Source: Fagopyrum homotropicum
Lineage: Eukaryota; Streptophyta; Magnoliopsida; Caryophyllales; Polygonaceae
Assembly (NCBI GenBank): GCA_033239125.1
Contig: BSWB01000003.1
Location: 130,810,320-130,874,319 of the forward strand
Direction: 5' to 3'
DNA: 64,000 bases
Below the pieces are notes generated by a model. It was not told the origin of the DNA, did no database searches, and saw only the letters and a program-made list of their open reading frames with translations. Positions 12,306 through 24,043 of this stretch are shown in pieces (positions within the stretch are counted from its first letter, which is position 1; every line of letters starts with the position of its first letter). A program made the translations under genes and the position numbers.

Positions 12306-12440
12306 CAAACGTAATTTAAGTGCGGTTATGAGTGCTTTGATAAGAAGAAGAAGGAAGATGAGATAAGCAATTGCGTTGAGCGGTGCAGCGTTCCTGTTCT
12401 CAACGCTCAGGAATTCGTTGATTCCGAGCCCAAGTTTCAG
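12306..12440 (+). pseudogene. Captured exon of a FAM136A-like (DUF842) gene
   Basis: The 135-bp block is preceded by an intron end (TTGTTAG) and followed by a GT donor (CAG|GTACTTG), so it looks like a complete internal exon. Its 45 codons read Q-T-stop-F-K, then CGYECFDKKKKEDEISNCVE and RCSVPVLNAQEF. The paired CxxxC cysteines and spacing match plant FAM136A/DUF842 proteins, conserved small proteins with twin cysteine motifs. The third codon is TAA where the family usually has an aromatic residue, so the copy is broken. Family recognition is from memory; a protein search would settle it. Confidence 0.72.
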
Positions 12441-13052
12441 GTACTTGAAATAAACGATTTCGTCGCTTTGCAAATCTGTATCTAGAATGCAATGGTATCC
12501 AATCTGGTCTCGTGTGGGTGATTTTTTAATGCTTGTGGTAATTTTTGTGGGAGAAATTGTAGATTGTATGATGCTTTTACATATGCACAGGAAAGAATTG
12601 GTGTATTTTCCGATATCAAATGGACTTTTAAGTTTAGATGTTGCATCATTGGTGAATGATGGAATTGCAGAGTGGTGGTTGTTTAGTCCTCTTGATGCAT
12701 CATGCTATTCTCTAGATTGATTCTTCTTAACCTTGCTTAATTTTAGATTAGTTTGAAGCCTTGTAATTAGATCCAACTCAATGGGAAGAGCTTAACATCA
12801 GGCGTATGCAGCTCACATGTTCTTGCAAACATAGATACCTTGCACTTTCTGACATAACATATATGCATATCACTCCATGGTTATATGCATCACATTCATG
12901 TATGAACAGAACAATATGCTCGGTTTATCTATTAGTTATCCTTTGTAGTATTATAATAGGGTCAATGACTCAGCACCCACTTAATGCCCATGGCTGCTTA
13001 TTAAAATACTTTGATGTACTTATAATATAACTTTTGAACTTTTGCTTGTCTA

Positions 13053-13543
13053 AAACCAAAATTGGGGAAGTTGAATCCTTTGATGAATGATTTTTAATAT
13101 TTAAATATTTCCATAGTTTTGAGTCTTCGCTAACGTAGTTTAAAGTGAGTGATGGATATTCCCATAGTTACATGCGTGTATGTGATGGAGGAAAATTATG
13201 ATTGACCCCCAAAATACAAGATGAATTTTTAATTAGTAGTCTAGGAGTAAAAATAGTGATCAAGACCAAGAAAGAGGACACCAAAGGTATTTGTTGTAGC
13301 ATCTGACTAATTATGAATCATTGAACTGAAAATTTATTGAAGTTTGTTGTTTGCTTGTGTATGTCTTCATGGGTGCATATGTGGATTTGTATAAACACCA
13401 TTTTTTTTGTGTATGAAGTTCCTATTTAGAAAATTTTGGCATTTTTCTATGAAGTTATGACTTTTCTTGTTCTGGTGATCAACTTCAGTTTTAAGAAGTT
13501 AAAAATCATTTATCAAAGGATTCAACTTCTCCAATTTTGGTTT
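13053..13543. repeat. Long inverted repeat inside the CACTA element
   Basis: The 45-bp arm at 13053-13097 is the reverse complement of 13499-13543 with two mismatches; the loop is about 400 bp. It could be a nested foldback/MITE or a hairpin-RNA source. It overlaps no recognised gene fragment. Confidence 0.8.
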
Positions 13544-14089
13544 ACATACGAGTCAGTTTAAAGTAAGACTTCATGGGTCCTGCACCTTGAACTGTATAAT
13601 CTGTCTAATTACAATCAGTGGTGCTCAAAATCAGTGATCTTATTGTTGAAAATGATGATTGAAGTATGAAAAAGCAGAATAACATATTTTCTAATGCTGT
13701 ATGAAACATACTTCCTGTATATTGCTGTCACTATGGAGTTGCATTATATGATGTTATGCTAAGTTTCCATTTTTTGTCTATGTATGAGTTCTATTTTGTC
13801 CTTTTCTTTTGTTAAACTTATAGAAACTTCCTACTGTACTCATATAAAATGAATGATTTATAATCCGTAGTTGCATGTGACTGTGAAGTAATAATAGATT
13901 AACAAGGTATAGAATGATATATATGAAAACACAGAAGAAATTGTAGCTGCTTAGAGCCTGAATCTTGACACAATAGTTTTCAGTATGTTTGGTTTGTGGA
14001 ATTTGATTGGCTTTATATTCTTTCATAGGTGTCCATATTAAGAATTGATGGAGATGTTGTAAATGATTGATGCATTCCTTCTCTCTTAC

Positions 14090-14480
14090 ACGAGCCTTGT
14101 ACCCTGGTCCTTATGGGCAAAACTGGAAATGGAAAAAGTGCAACTGGAGACAGTATTCTTGGTCGAACAACATTCAAATCAAGAAAGAGCCCCAAAGGCG
14201 TAACAAGCACTGCTGATTGTCAATCTGCTACATCAATAAACGGCCAAGTTGTTAATGTTATTGACACTCCTGGTGATATCTGATATTTGCCTTGCTTCTT
14301 ATAAGTTTCAAGAAGAGATTGTGCTTAGATGGAATGAATACTTACATTGTAGGCCTATTTGAATTCGGTGTTGGAGCTGAAGTTATTTGCCAAGAAATAA
14401 TGAAGTGTGTTGAACTTGCTAGAGATGGTATACATGCAGTGTTATTAGTGTTTATTGTTAGAGGGAGATTTATGCATCAT
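14090..14480 (+). pseudogene. Captured AIG1/IAN (GIMAP-like) GTPase gene fragment with its intron
   Basis: The first exon part (to 14272) encodes TLVLMGKTGNGKSATGDSIL, the P-loop (G1) of AIG1-family GTPases, and ends in VIDTPG, the G3 motif. An 80-bp stretch at 14273-14352 begins GTGATATC and ends TTGTAG. Taking it as a GT-AG intron brings the frame directly into GLFEFGVGAEVICQEIMKC and HAVLLVFIVRGRF, the conserved continuation of the family. Without splicing a TGA follows at once. AIG1/IAN proteins are membrane-associated GTPases linked to immunity and stress in plants. Only about 100 residues remain, without the C-terminal half. The kept intron shows capture at the DNA level. Confidence 0.85.
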
Positions 14481-14866
14481 GCTACAAGAATTGGTGTAGT
14501 AAAGTGAACTGGTAATTTTTGATCAAACACCACGGTTCTTTAAAAAACTGTGGTGTTTTTTTTTTAAAAAATATAGAAATGGGACCCGGTTATTTCAAAT
14601 AACCGCGGTCCGGATCCTGTAATTGTTTTTAATTAGAACTAGGATCACGGTTATTTTAAATGACCGTGGTCCGAATCCTGTATATATATTTAAAAAAATA
14701 GAACTGGGACCACGGTTATTTAAAATAACCGTGGTCCGAATTTTTTTTACCTCGGTGACAATTAGCGAGGTCCGAGTAGCTTTACCTCGCTCCCGTTAAC
14801 CACGTTTGAAAACCGGGGTCTCATGTACAAAAAAACCGGGGTCTACAACCCCTCTTTGTACTAGTG

Positions 14867-15650
14867 TGCACATACCATAATTCGTTAGGAATATCGCTCC
14901 ATCCGACTTTGGCAAGACACATACACCCAGCTATGTGAATGGTGCCGAGTTACTCATCGTCATGATTGACTTCCCCAGACCTATTAATTATATTCTTTGA
15001 ATGCAAAATTTTGCTTTCATGGCCCTCCCACATCAAACATGCCAAATATCAACTCCTCCAAATTCCCGGATAGGTAAGGGAGGCAATTTCTTTTGTTGAG
15101 GCGCCAAGTGATCAAAGGAAGAAGAAAGAAAATCGAATTGCCTTAATCATTTCATAAAGAAGTATAAGAACTCATCATGTGATTTCAACCTTAATTTCTC
15201 AATATGATTTAGGTCAAACTTTCACATTATGAAACTTGCAAGAAAGGATAAACAACGCATTCAATTTCTTTTCAATCCATTATTCCATTTAAGCATGCAA
15301 TTGTCATCAAAAACTTATTCCACAAGTGAGAGCTATCATAGAAGTCATCTCTAATCTTAGAAGCACAAGAAATTTTTTAAATTTTTCAAATTTTTATGGG
15401 TTTTTTTTTTCAAACTTTTTTCATGCAATGCAATAATGAAACGTGTAACTATGGAAATGAAACATGCATAGTGTTATGGATAGAAGCAAGCAATTGTAGT
15501 AGAGTTATTACACATAATAGTCACACCCCACCCCATACTTAGAACATACATTGTCCTCAATGTTAGAAAAGAAATAAATTAAAGAAGAAAAGAAAAATGA
15601 ACTCACTGGACGGCGATGGGGCGGCTGAAACTGTCGATCAATAGAGCTTA
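14867..15650 (-). other. E2 ORF3-to-LTR noncoding block, right part
   Basis: Continues the conserved block after the CACTA insertion: the GGCTATGTGAATGGTGCCGA tract near 14930, ATTCCCGGATAGGTAA at about 15061, and CCCCACCCCATACTTAG near 15528, all matched in E3 and E5. No ORF is supported. On the minus strand it is the 3' untranslated region after ORF3. Confidence 0.7.
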
Positions 15651-17175
15651 TCACTGCGGAGGAGGCGGTGGTGGAAATGGACGGAAGTCATGGCTGTAGT
15701 ACCGCCCAAACTGCTGGCAGTAGATATCACTCATCATCTCATCATGCTCCCGGCTCCGTGTCTCCTGCGCCTCCCGATGGATCTCCAAGTCACCAACTCG
15801 CCTAGAAAGGTTGGTAGCTGCTGGTACCATGATGGTGGCTGACCGTACCATGCCGATGCAACCTATGGAGTCGGTGCTGCTGGTGCTGCTGGTGCCTGAT
15901 CATACCAAGGAGGCGGAGCTCCCATCCATGAAGGCTGCGCTCCATACCAAGCGGGAGGAGCGTCCATCCAGGTCGGCCTCTCACTCACGCTAGCTCGGCG
16001 GGAGGAAGAGGCTCCAAAAGGTCCGGTGGGTCGTGGTGAATGTCTAAGGGGTCAGGGAAATGTGCCGACTGATCCGGAAAAGTGCCAAACTCCTGCTCAT
16101 CACCTCCTCCCTCAAAACCATCACCTCCTCCTACCTCCTCCTCAACATTTGCAGCCGGAACCTCATCGGGTACATAGGGAGGTGCCACTAGCCTATTTGC
16201 ATGCAAAACAGTGAAAGTCTACTTCCAGTTATGGCGTCCGGCCATAATGGAATACTTAGGGAGCCACGAGATGCCTCTACCTCCTCTCTCCTCCCAAGGC
16301 ATACCGGCGGTAGGTGGACCGCGGTGCCTAGTGAAGATGATACCTCTCGTCATCAGGCTATTGAGACCCAAAGGTCTTGCTGCTATCCTAGTACAGGCAG
16401 AAAAGTCTATCCCTAGCTGCCTAGCAATGTGTGTAACCATACCACCGCATCCTGTGTTATCGGCTCTCTTGTTCTTGAGTTTACTTATGGTGGAGGCTAG
16501 GAGGGTAGCACAATCAGCAAGTCTACCATGAAGCATGGAATAAAGAAGGAAAAACTCATCCGTCTTGATCTTCTGAGGGGTCTCGGTCCTAGGGAAAAGG
16601 CACTCGGAAAGGACCCTATGAGCAATCTTTAAGGCTAAGTGGTAGATCAGCTTAGCCTTGGTGTCGGCCGGCTGCCAACGGTCCTCACTAGCATAGATCA
16701 TGGCTATGTCCTCCCAAAAATCCTTAGCGTACACCCCGCTAGGAAAACGAACATTGAAGGTCTCTTGGAACCCAAAGAAGGCTCCAAACTGCAAGAGTGA
16801 GAACTCATAGTTCTCCTCCATCAACCGAAAAGAGACCGTCCTATCGACGGCGCGATGCTCAAAAGAGATGACGAACTCCCTAGTAATCTCCTCATAAGTG
16901 TCTTCCCGAATAGCGGAGAAGACAATCAAACCGGCTCTATCTAAAAGCCATGTCAAGTCATTAACTACATTCAGCGGCTCTAGCTCCTGAAGCACTAAGT
17001 AGCGCGGTCCTATGACCGCCCTCTTCTCGATCCTTTCCAAGGCATCGAGGTAATCCTCATGGATGGTTGAAATTCGAGAAGTTGGGGGTGATGGTGGCTC
17101 ATTAGGGGGGTTTTGGGAGGAAGATGAAGTGTCACCTTTCCTCTTCTTGTTCCTAGTCGACTTCCTCCTAAACAA
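15651..17175 (-). pseudogene. E2 ORF3 (ATHILA ORF-1 family, env-position protein), disrupted
   Basis: Third ORF of E2, starting at the ATG at 17175. The N-terminus is a basic, Ser/Pro-rich leader (MFRRKSTRNKKRKGD). A conserved core follows: YLDALERIEKRAVIGPRYL, LTWLLDRAGLIVFSAIRED, FGAFFGFQETFNVRFPSGVY and LALKIAHRVLSECLFPRTET, which I match to the plant-retrotransposon ATHILA ORF-1 type. An in-frame TAG at 16219-16221 (E3 has Glu there) and a frameshift before about 15851 break it. The C-terminal tail is acidic, then ends in FPPPPPPQ. No signal peptide or membrane segment is evident, so env is only a positional label. The function of the family is unknown. Confidence 0.8.
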
Positions 17176-18012
17176 ATCTATTGCAGAAGGAAAATCACGG
17201 TCTGTTCTACAAAAACCACGGCCGTGGAACCTACATGGACCGTGATTTGGTTCTGTTTTGCTTCAAATCTCAACCAAATCACACCAAAGCAGACACATTC
17301 CTATATTAATTCCAATCCAATTCCAATCAGTTATCCTAAAAAATCTTGCAAGAATTGAGCCAAATTGACAAAGTAGAGAAAGAGAAGAAAAACCTAGGTT
17401 TTGGATTCTTAAAATCCAAATTCCGTCTTCTACAGGGATTGTTCACTCGAATTGTTGATTGGATCTTGTAGATGATTGAATTTATTTCACTTTAGGCTCA
17501 AGAATCGTTCAAATCGGACTCCGAACGAAGATTTGAGAGAGGGGGAGTGGTTTCGGCGTTTAGGGCGTGGAATAGGGTCGTGGAATGGGAAATTTGTGGT
17601 GTTTTTGTGAAGTAGGTGGTTTATATAGTGACCGTAAATTTTTTGGAAAATCACGGTCTTTCGGGGTGTTCCACGGCCGTGGTTTTGTACGGAAACGTGG
17701 TTTTGGTTATTTTTCTCAGATTTTGGAAAATTACGGTCTTTGTAGCTTCCACGACCGTGGTTTAGGGCGTGGAACTCTCTGTAATGTGCCAAAATCCAAG
17801 TTTTGTCAATTCCTTCTAACTTTCCCTCATTCCATTGCCTATTCCATTGCTCCTACATCAAAAAAACACGACATACCGGGAGGTATCGAGGGCAAAACAA
17901 AGCAAAAACGACTAATCTAAACTAATCTAAGAATGAAAAAACAAAAGCATAAGTGCAATACCTTGGGTTGCCTCCCAAGAAGCGCTTGTTTTAGGTCCGT
18001 AGCTAGACCGTA
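17176..18012 (-). other. E2 integrase-ORF3 spacer with palindromic motif clusters
   Basis: Non-coding on the element strand. CCACGGCCGTGG-type motifs occur just before the ORF3 start (about 17196-17250) and in a second cluster (about 17645-17785). E3 has the same two clusters. The clusters resemble those in the LTR promoter, which suggests a regulatory role for ORF3 expression (inference). Confidence 0.65.
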
Positions 18013-19750
18013 CTTGCATCTATTCGAGTGTGGTAGGTGCAAACTCCTCAGCTTGGAGCTCCGGTGTATACTTCATAAGTCGTTGACCGTTCACCTTGAA
18101 ACTTCCGCTCTTTTCACCCCATACTTCAACTGCACCATGGAGAAAAACATGTTTGATTAGATAAGGTCCAGTCCAACGAGATTTAAGCTTACCTGGAAAG
18201 AGGCGAAGTCTCGAATTGAAGAGGAGAACTTGATCTCCTTCTTTGAAGTCCTTTGGAATGATATGCTTATCATGTCAACGCTTCGCTCTCTCCTTATAGA
18301 TCTTGGCGTTCTCATAAGCATTTAAGTGGAGTTTTTCAAGCTCGTTAAGGTCCAAAAGGCGCTTCTCGCCCGCTTCCTTCATGCTGAAGTTCAACCACTT
18401 AACCGCCTAATACGCTTTATGTTCCAGCTCCACCGATAAGTGACAAGACTTCCCATACACAAGGTTGTATGGTGTTGTTCCTATGGGAGTCTTGTATGCA
18501 GTCCTATATGCCCACAATGCATCATCTAGTTTCAAAGACCAATCCTTCCTTGTCTTAGAAACTGTTTTCTCTAGGATTCCTTTGATCTCCCTATTCGAAA
18601 TCTCCACTTGTCCACTTGTTTGTGGATGATAAGGGGTGACGATCTTGTGAGTCACCCCATACTTAGCTAGTAGAGCTTCGAATCGTCGGGCAATGAAGTG
18701 AGAGCCTCCATCACTAATGATAGTCTGTGGTGTCCCAAACCTTGGGAATATAGTTCTATTAAAGAACTTAACCACAACCATGACATCATTAGTTGGAGAG
18801 GCAATTGCTTCAACCCATCTCGAAATATAATCTACAGTTAGAAGTATGTATTGGTTTCCACAAGATGATGGGAAAGATCCCATGAAGTCTACTCCCCAAA
18901 CGTCGAAGATCTCTACCTCCTGAATGTTGTTAAGAGGCATCTCGTTTCTCCTAGATATGTTCCCTGTTTTTTGACAAGCATCGCAGCAGGAAACAAAGGT
19001 TTGCACATCTTTAAATAAAGTAGGCCAAAAAAATCCAAATTGCAATACCTTAGTGCTAGTCTTGTTTGATCTAGCGTGTCCTCCACAAGGTAGTGAATGA
19101 CAATGACGGATGACGCTTTGCATCTCGTCTTCCGGCACACATCTTCGAATGATGTCGTCAGGACCTCTCTTAAAGAGTAGAGGTTCATTCCAAAAGTATT
19201 CTCGGACATCCTTAAAGAACTTCTTCCTTTGTGCATAGGTTAGTCCGGGTGGTATTTCCTGACAAACCAAATAATTAACAAAATCAGCAAACCATGGTTC
19301 GTTACGTTTAGTTATTTTGTCGATGCACTCCTCTATGATGTGTAAATGCTCGTCCGGAAAGGAGTCATCTATAGGTAGATTGTCGTCTTCTGGATGTGGT
19401 ATACGACTCAAATGATCCGCAACAGAATTTTTCGAACCTTTCTTGTCACAGATCTCTAGATCGAATTCTTGTAGGAGAAGAATCCATCTAATCAACCTTG
19501 GCTTCGCATCCTTCTTTGCAAGTAGATATCGGATCGCAGCATGATCCGTGTATACGATCACCTTTGCACCTACAAGATAAGAACGAAACTTTTCAAAGGT
19601 ATAAACAATTGCTAAAAATTCTTTTTCAGTTGTGGCAGAGTTAAGCTGTACTTCATCTAGCGTCTTGCTAGCATAATAGATAGCATGGGTTCGGCACTCC
19701 TTCTTTTGCCCAAGAACAGCTCCAATAGCTACGTCACTTGCATCACACAT
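18013..19750 (-). pseudogene. E2 RNase H and integrase
   Basis: The piece opens with the RNase H motif CDASDVAIGAVLGQ, then the conserved Glu in ATTEKEFLAIVYTFEKFR, VIVYTDHAAI and VADHLSR. Integrase follows with the zinc-binding HCHSLPCGGH...CCDAC, then the catalytic core WGVDFMG, ISDGGSHF and GQVEISNREIKG, with D-x35-E spacing. An in-frame TAG at 18407-18409, where relatives have Trp, removes the C-terminal domain; the remaining homologous sequence runs to about 18013. No chromodomain is seen. Integrase would insert the cDNA into the chromosome. Confidence 0.87.
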
Positions 19751-20831
19751 AACCTCGAACGGGAGATTCTAGTCCGGAGGTTGGATGATCGGGGCTGACA
19801 TTAGAGCTTCCGGATCTTATGAAACGCATATAAACAATCCTGCGAGAAATCAAAAATTGCATCCTTCATCAATAGATTAGTAAGCGGTTTTGATATCTTA
19901 GAAAAGTCCTTTATAAAACGTCTATAAAATCCAACATGTCCTAGAAAGCTTCTTATCCCCTTCAGCGAAGATGGAGGAGGGAGCTTTTAAATGGCCTCTA
20001 TCTTAGCTTTATCTACCTCAATCCCTCTATTAGAGATCAAGTGTCCGAGTACAATGCCTTCCTTCACCATGAATTGACACTTCTCCCAATTAAGAACTAG
20101 GTTAGTGTCTTCACACCTTTGTAGCACAAGAGAAAGGTTAGAAAGACAATTATCAAAAGAGGAACCATAAATAGAAAAATCATCCATGAAAACCTCCATG
20201 ATTTCCTCTATGTACTCCGAGAAGATAGCCATCATGCACCTTTGAAAGGTGGTTGGGGCGTTGCAAAGCCCGAATGGCATTCTCCTATAAGCGAACGTAC
20301 CCCACGGGCACGTGAATGTGGTCTTCTCTTGATCGTCCGGATGGATCGGAATTTGAAAGAAGCAACTATAACCGTCAAGATAGCAAAAATGAGAATGTTG
20401 TGGTAACCATTCAAGCATTTGATCGATGAAAGATAATGGGAAATGAAATGATCCTTCCTAGTTGTATTGTTTAGCTTCCGGTAATCAATGCACATCCTCC
20501 ATCCAGTCACAGTCCTTGTAGGAATGAACTCATTGTTCTTATTGGTGATAACCGTCATTCCTCCCTTATTTGGAACAACCTGTACGGGGCTCACCCACTT
20601 GCTATCGGAGATAGGGTAGATGATACCTGCATCAAGTAGCTTAAGAATCTCCTTCTTGACAACCTCCTTCATGATCGGATTTAACCGTCGTTGAGGTTGT
20701 CGTGAAGGTCTAAAATCTTCTTCCATTAGGATCTTATGCACACATAATGAAGGTTTAATTCCTACAAGATCCTCTATAGTGTAACCTAAGGCTTTCCTAC
20801 GTTTCCTTAGAACAACCATAAGTATCTTCAC
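19751..20831 (-). pseudogene. E2 reverse transcriptase, frameshifted
   Basis: RT is split over frames: 20232-20831 carries the entry region (LLDAGIIYPISDSKWVSPVQ and MCIDYRKLN), and 19987-20418 carries the palm with YLDGYSCFFQIP and the catalytic VFMDDFSIYGSS. The thumb and connection, down to the RNase H start, lie in 19751-19986 after another break. At least two frameshifts and several stops are present, so no enzyme could be made from this copy. Confidence 0.87.
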
Positions 20832-21366
20832 TTAGATCGGAACTAACAATTACCGGAAAAGTAGAATTAGTTCCTAGAAATGCGTACCTTAGATGTTTGG
20901 GAAGTGGTTTCAATTCCATCACCATTGGAGTCTCTAATGGCTCTTGAGGAGTACCCAATGCCTCCTTAGAAGTCTCTAAGGATGTAGGAGTGGTTGAAGA
21001 AGATTCAAGAACATTGTTGGAAAGAACGTAATTTTTCTCGGAATTTCCCAAAATTACGGCACCACTATTACTTCGACGGCTGTGGTTTAGGGCGTGGAAG
21101 TCAATTACGGCACCACTGGTCGTTCCATGGCCGTGGTTTTGGCCGTGTAACTTACTGGAGTCCTCTGAATAGCTGATTACGGTCATATTGGTGGAAATCA
21201 CGGCCGTGGAATAGCACGACTACCCGTGATTCCTCACGTCCTCTAACCCATCGTAGAGTTTTTCAAATTCTTCTTCATGCACTTCCTTTAGCTCCTCCAA
21301 GGCTTCAATTTCCTCATTGCAATCTTCTTCTTCTCCTTTCTCCATAATGCTCATAGTGATAACCTT
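20832..21366 (-). other. E2 protease-RT linker with palindromic motifs
   Basis: The linker contains a cluster of CCACGGCCGTGG-like motifs at about 21040-21230, read in one frame as peptide containing HALNHSRRSN-type repeats. Its sequence is unrelated to the linkers of E1 (AAATCG..CGATTT) and E5 (CTCGGTCGAG), though the flanking protease and RT are highly similar. Confidence 0.7.
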
Positions 21367-22473
21367 TTACAATGGATCCTTGAATAGAATCGAGCTTACT
21401 TCCTCTCTAGATGCCTCCTTGTCATAGGTATTGAACATATCTTCTCCAAGAGTTGGCTCTTTCACTAAAGTGGAAAGAACAAACTCTACTTTCTCTTCTC
21501 CTATGTCGAAGGCAAGCCTAGCATTCTTGCAATCCACCATACAACCGGATGTTGCAAGAAACGGTCTTCCGAGTATGATCGGGACCGGACTATCTGCAAG
21601 AATGTTTAGCACAACAAAATCTATTGGAACATAGAACTTACCAAGCTTGACTGGGACGTCTTCAATGATACCGATGGGACGAGTTATGAATCGATCCGCC
21701 ATGTATAACATCATCTTCACTGATTTAGGTTCACCTAAACCGATCTTCCTGCATAAGGCAAGCGGAATGATGCTAACACTTGCTCCTAAGTCACATAATG
21801 CATCATATGTGGCTTCTCCTACTCCAATTAGAACACAAAATGACCCCAGATCCTTCAGCTTTGGGGGCATCTTTTCCTTCATTGTTTTGATGAGATCCGA
21901 TATTTCTGAACTCATCTTGACTTCTCCAAAGTCTTCCAGCTTCCTCTTGTTAGAGAGGATCTCCTTTAAGAACTTCCCATAAGCGGGCATATCTACAATT
22001 GCATCAATGAAAGGTATATTAATATGCAGTTTGCTCATGAGTTCAATGAACTTACCGAACTGCTTGTCTAGACGCGCTCTTGCTCTAGATTGTGGGAATG
22101 GTAGGGGAGGTTTGTAAGTTGGAGGAGGAATGTAGACGTCTTCCTTCTCCTTCCCCTTTTCCTTCTCCTTGTCGATGGGAATTTCAACAAACTTAGGTTG
22201 CGGGTCGGTAGTTGTTGCCCCGCTCCTAGTTGTAATAGCCATCACCCTTCCCTTCGGGTTGTCCTCCGTCTTTCCTGAAAGTTTTCCTTGGTTTCTAGGA
22301 ACTTCCTTAGCATTGCTGAACATTTGGCTTTCTAAGACCTTTTGAGCTTTATCAACCTTAGTGATGTGATTCTCCAGCCCTTGAAGCTTTCCCAAGATCG
22401 TTTTCAGCATGGGATCGGGTTTCTCTTTCCCCGAGCTACTTTCACTATTAGATGTTTGCCCCTGGCTTTTCAA
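21367..22473 (-). pseudogene. E2 gag C-terminus plus aspartic protease
   Basis: A 368-codon open stretch covers the Lys/Pro-rich gag tail (PPLPFPQSRARARLDKQFGK), the conserved MSKLHINIPFIDAIVDMPAY segment, and the protease with catalytic DLGASVSIIPLAL and the PVPIILGRPFLATSGC motif. It ends in the variable linker. It is closely related to the E3 protein and separated from upstream gag by a stop near 22543. Confidence 0.87.
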
Positions 22474-22542
22474 AGGAATGGAAGAAGAAGTTGGTGGAGT
22501 TAGTGAATTTCTTGAATTGGGATAAGAATTACCGGAATTTTG

Positions 22543-23917
22543 TTATTGGTTGGAACGCCAATTGTTGTTTGAATTTCGATTATTGTTCCAATTATTGTTC
22601 CGGTTGTTGTTGTTCCAATTGTTCCGGTTGTTGTTCCGGCTGTTGCGGTTAGTATTCTCATTCCCATGATGGTTATTGTTGTTTCCTAAGTATCCAACAT
22701 CTTGCTCCTTAGGCTTTTGAAAGCCTGCTTTAATAACTTCCTTCAACTCTTTAATCTCGGTGTTGAGAGAAAAGATTTGAGTTTGCGCAGCTTGTGTTAG
22801 CTTCGCTCCTTGCTCTACTCGGTGAGCTTCTGCCTTCCGGTGAGAGTATTTCTCAATGACTCGGGCTTGCTTCTCAATGAAGTCCCAAGCGTCATCTTCC
22901 CTCATATCCTTGAATGTGCCACATGAAAGGGATTGGAGCTTGAAATGTGTTTCCACATCCAGCCCCTTGTAGTATATCTCCAACAATTCTAACATGGAAA
23001 TGTCATGGTGTGGGCAATTCAATAATAAATCCTGAAAACCTTTCCCAAGACTGAAACAAACTTTCATTAGAATTCATAGAAAAACATTGATTTACCTCTT
23101 AACTCCGCTTTCTTGGATGGTGGAAAGAACTTGGTTAGGAACTCCGAAGATAGATCCTCCCATGTGTTGAGTCTTCCATTTGGAAGAGCTTGATACCAAG
23201 ATAAAACTTTCCCTTTCAAAGAGAAGAAGAATGGCTTGATCTTGTAGTTGTTGGTGGTTGCATTCTTTGGTTTCATTGTCTCCATTAGAATCTCAAAATT
23301 CTGTAGATGTTGATGTGGAGACTCAGCACTCCTTCCTCCAAAATGGCTTTGGTGAACGATGGTAATAACTTGTCGGTTAAAGCTAAACCCCTGCATATCG
23401 TCAGCATCAAAGTTCACATCTAAACGGCATGGTTGCTGAATCGGATCCATCCTTTGGCCAAGAGTTCTTGGCTCCTCATCCACACGAGCGGCTCTCGCAC
23501 CCCCAGCTGGGACACGAGGAATTGCGGCTGGTATTAGATCATTCCGGACTGGATTGATCGTTGGATCAATCTCCTCTAGTGGTGGCATATCCGGATCGAA
23601 TTCTTCATCATCGGATGATTCCACTCTAATGGACTTAGTTGACTTCTTGATCTTCTTCTTCTTCTTAGCATCATTCAGCTCCAACTTCATGTCCTACATC
23701 ATAGCTTTGAGCTCATCAATTTGGAATTGATGGCGCTCCACTTCTTCCTTACGAGTTTTCTCACTCAACCTAAATTGAGCTTGAGACTCTTCTACTCCGC
23801 CATGAAATCTCTCTCTCTATTTTCAGCCATCTTTCTTTCTTTAGCTTTCTTCCTAATAGTCTTTTCAAGTTCCGGATCAAAAGGTACGAGCTCTTTGTTG
23901 GACCTAGACCTGCGCAT
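22543..23917 (-). pseudogene. E2 gag, disrupted
   Basis: The capsid region is split into 23067-23690 (gag core with SPHQHLQNFEILMETM and PFFFSLKGKVLSWYQALP) and 22543-23067 (downstream part ending in the Asn-rich tract), in different frames. The homologous start is the ATG at 23915-23917 (MRRSRSNKEL), but a TAG near 23696 interrupts the coiled-coil region. Comparison with E1 and E3 sets the boundaries. Confidence 0.83.
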
Positions 23918-24019
23918 ATACCTAAAAGAACCTACAAATAACACTCAAAAGAGATATCAAATAACAAAAGCAAAGCTTCCAAGCTCGACAACCGAAAACC
24001 GGAATTGGTCTAGACCAAC

Positions 24020-24037
24020 TCCCCGGCAACGGCGCCA
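24020..24037 (-). promoter_or_regulatory. E2 primer-binding site (tRNA-Asp)
   Basis: The minus strand reads TGGCGCCGTTGCCGGGGA, 18 bases complementary to the 3' end of tRNA-Asp, 6 bases from the 5' LTR. Confidence 0.93.
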
Positions 24038-24043
24038 AAAACT

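Larger units (their letters stand above)
11557..14866. mobile_element. Non-autonomous CACTA (En/Spm) transposon carrying host gene fragments
   Basis: The 3310-bp element ends on the right in ...TTTGTACTAGTG and begins on the left with CATTAGTACAAA, so the inverted terminus is CACTAGTACAAA with one change on the left. A 3-bp target duplication TGC flanks it (11554-11556 and 14867-14869), as expected for CACTA elements, and E3 shows the matching empty site near 44818. Subterminal regions (about 11590-11830 and 14520-14850) are packed with CCACGGTTATT / AATAACCGTGG repeats in both orientations. There is no transposase ORF. The interior holds exon-like pieces of at least two unrelated plant genes, so it is a Pack-type CACTA. 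Confidence 0.88.

Noticed and set aside
14090..14480. A functional AIG1 GTPase gene
   Set aside because: Only about 100 residues remain, without a start context or the C-terminal half, and inside CACTA ends; a captured fragment is the better explanation.
14520..14850. CACTA subterminal CCACGG/CCGTGG as copies of the Athila palindrome
   Set aside because: Shared hexamers only; the CACTA unit has an AT-rich centre (TTATTTAAAATAA) and no GTTTAGGGCGTGG context, so resemblance is probably chance.
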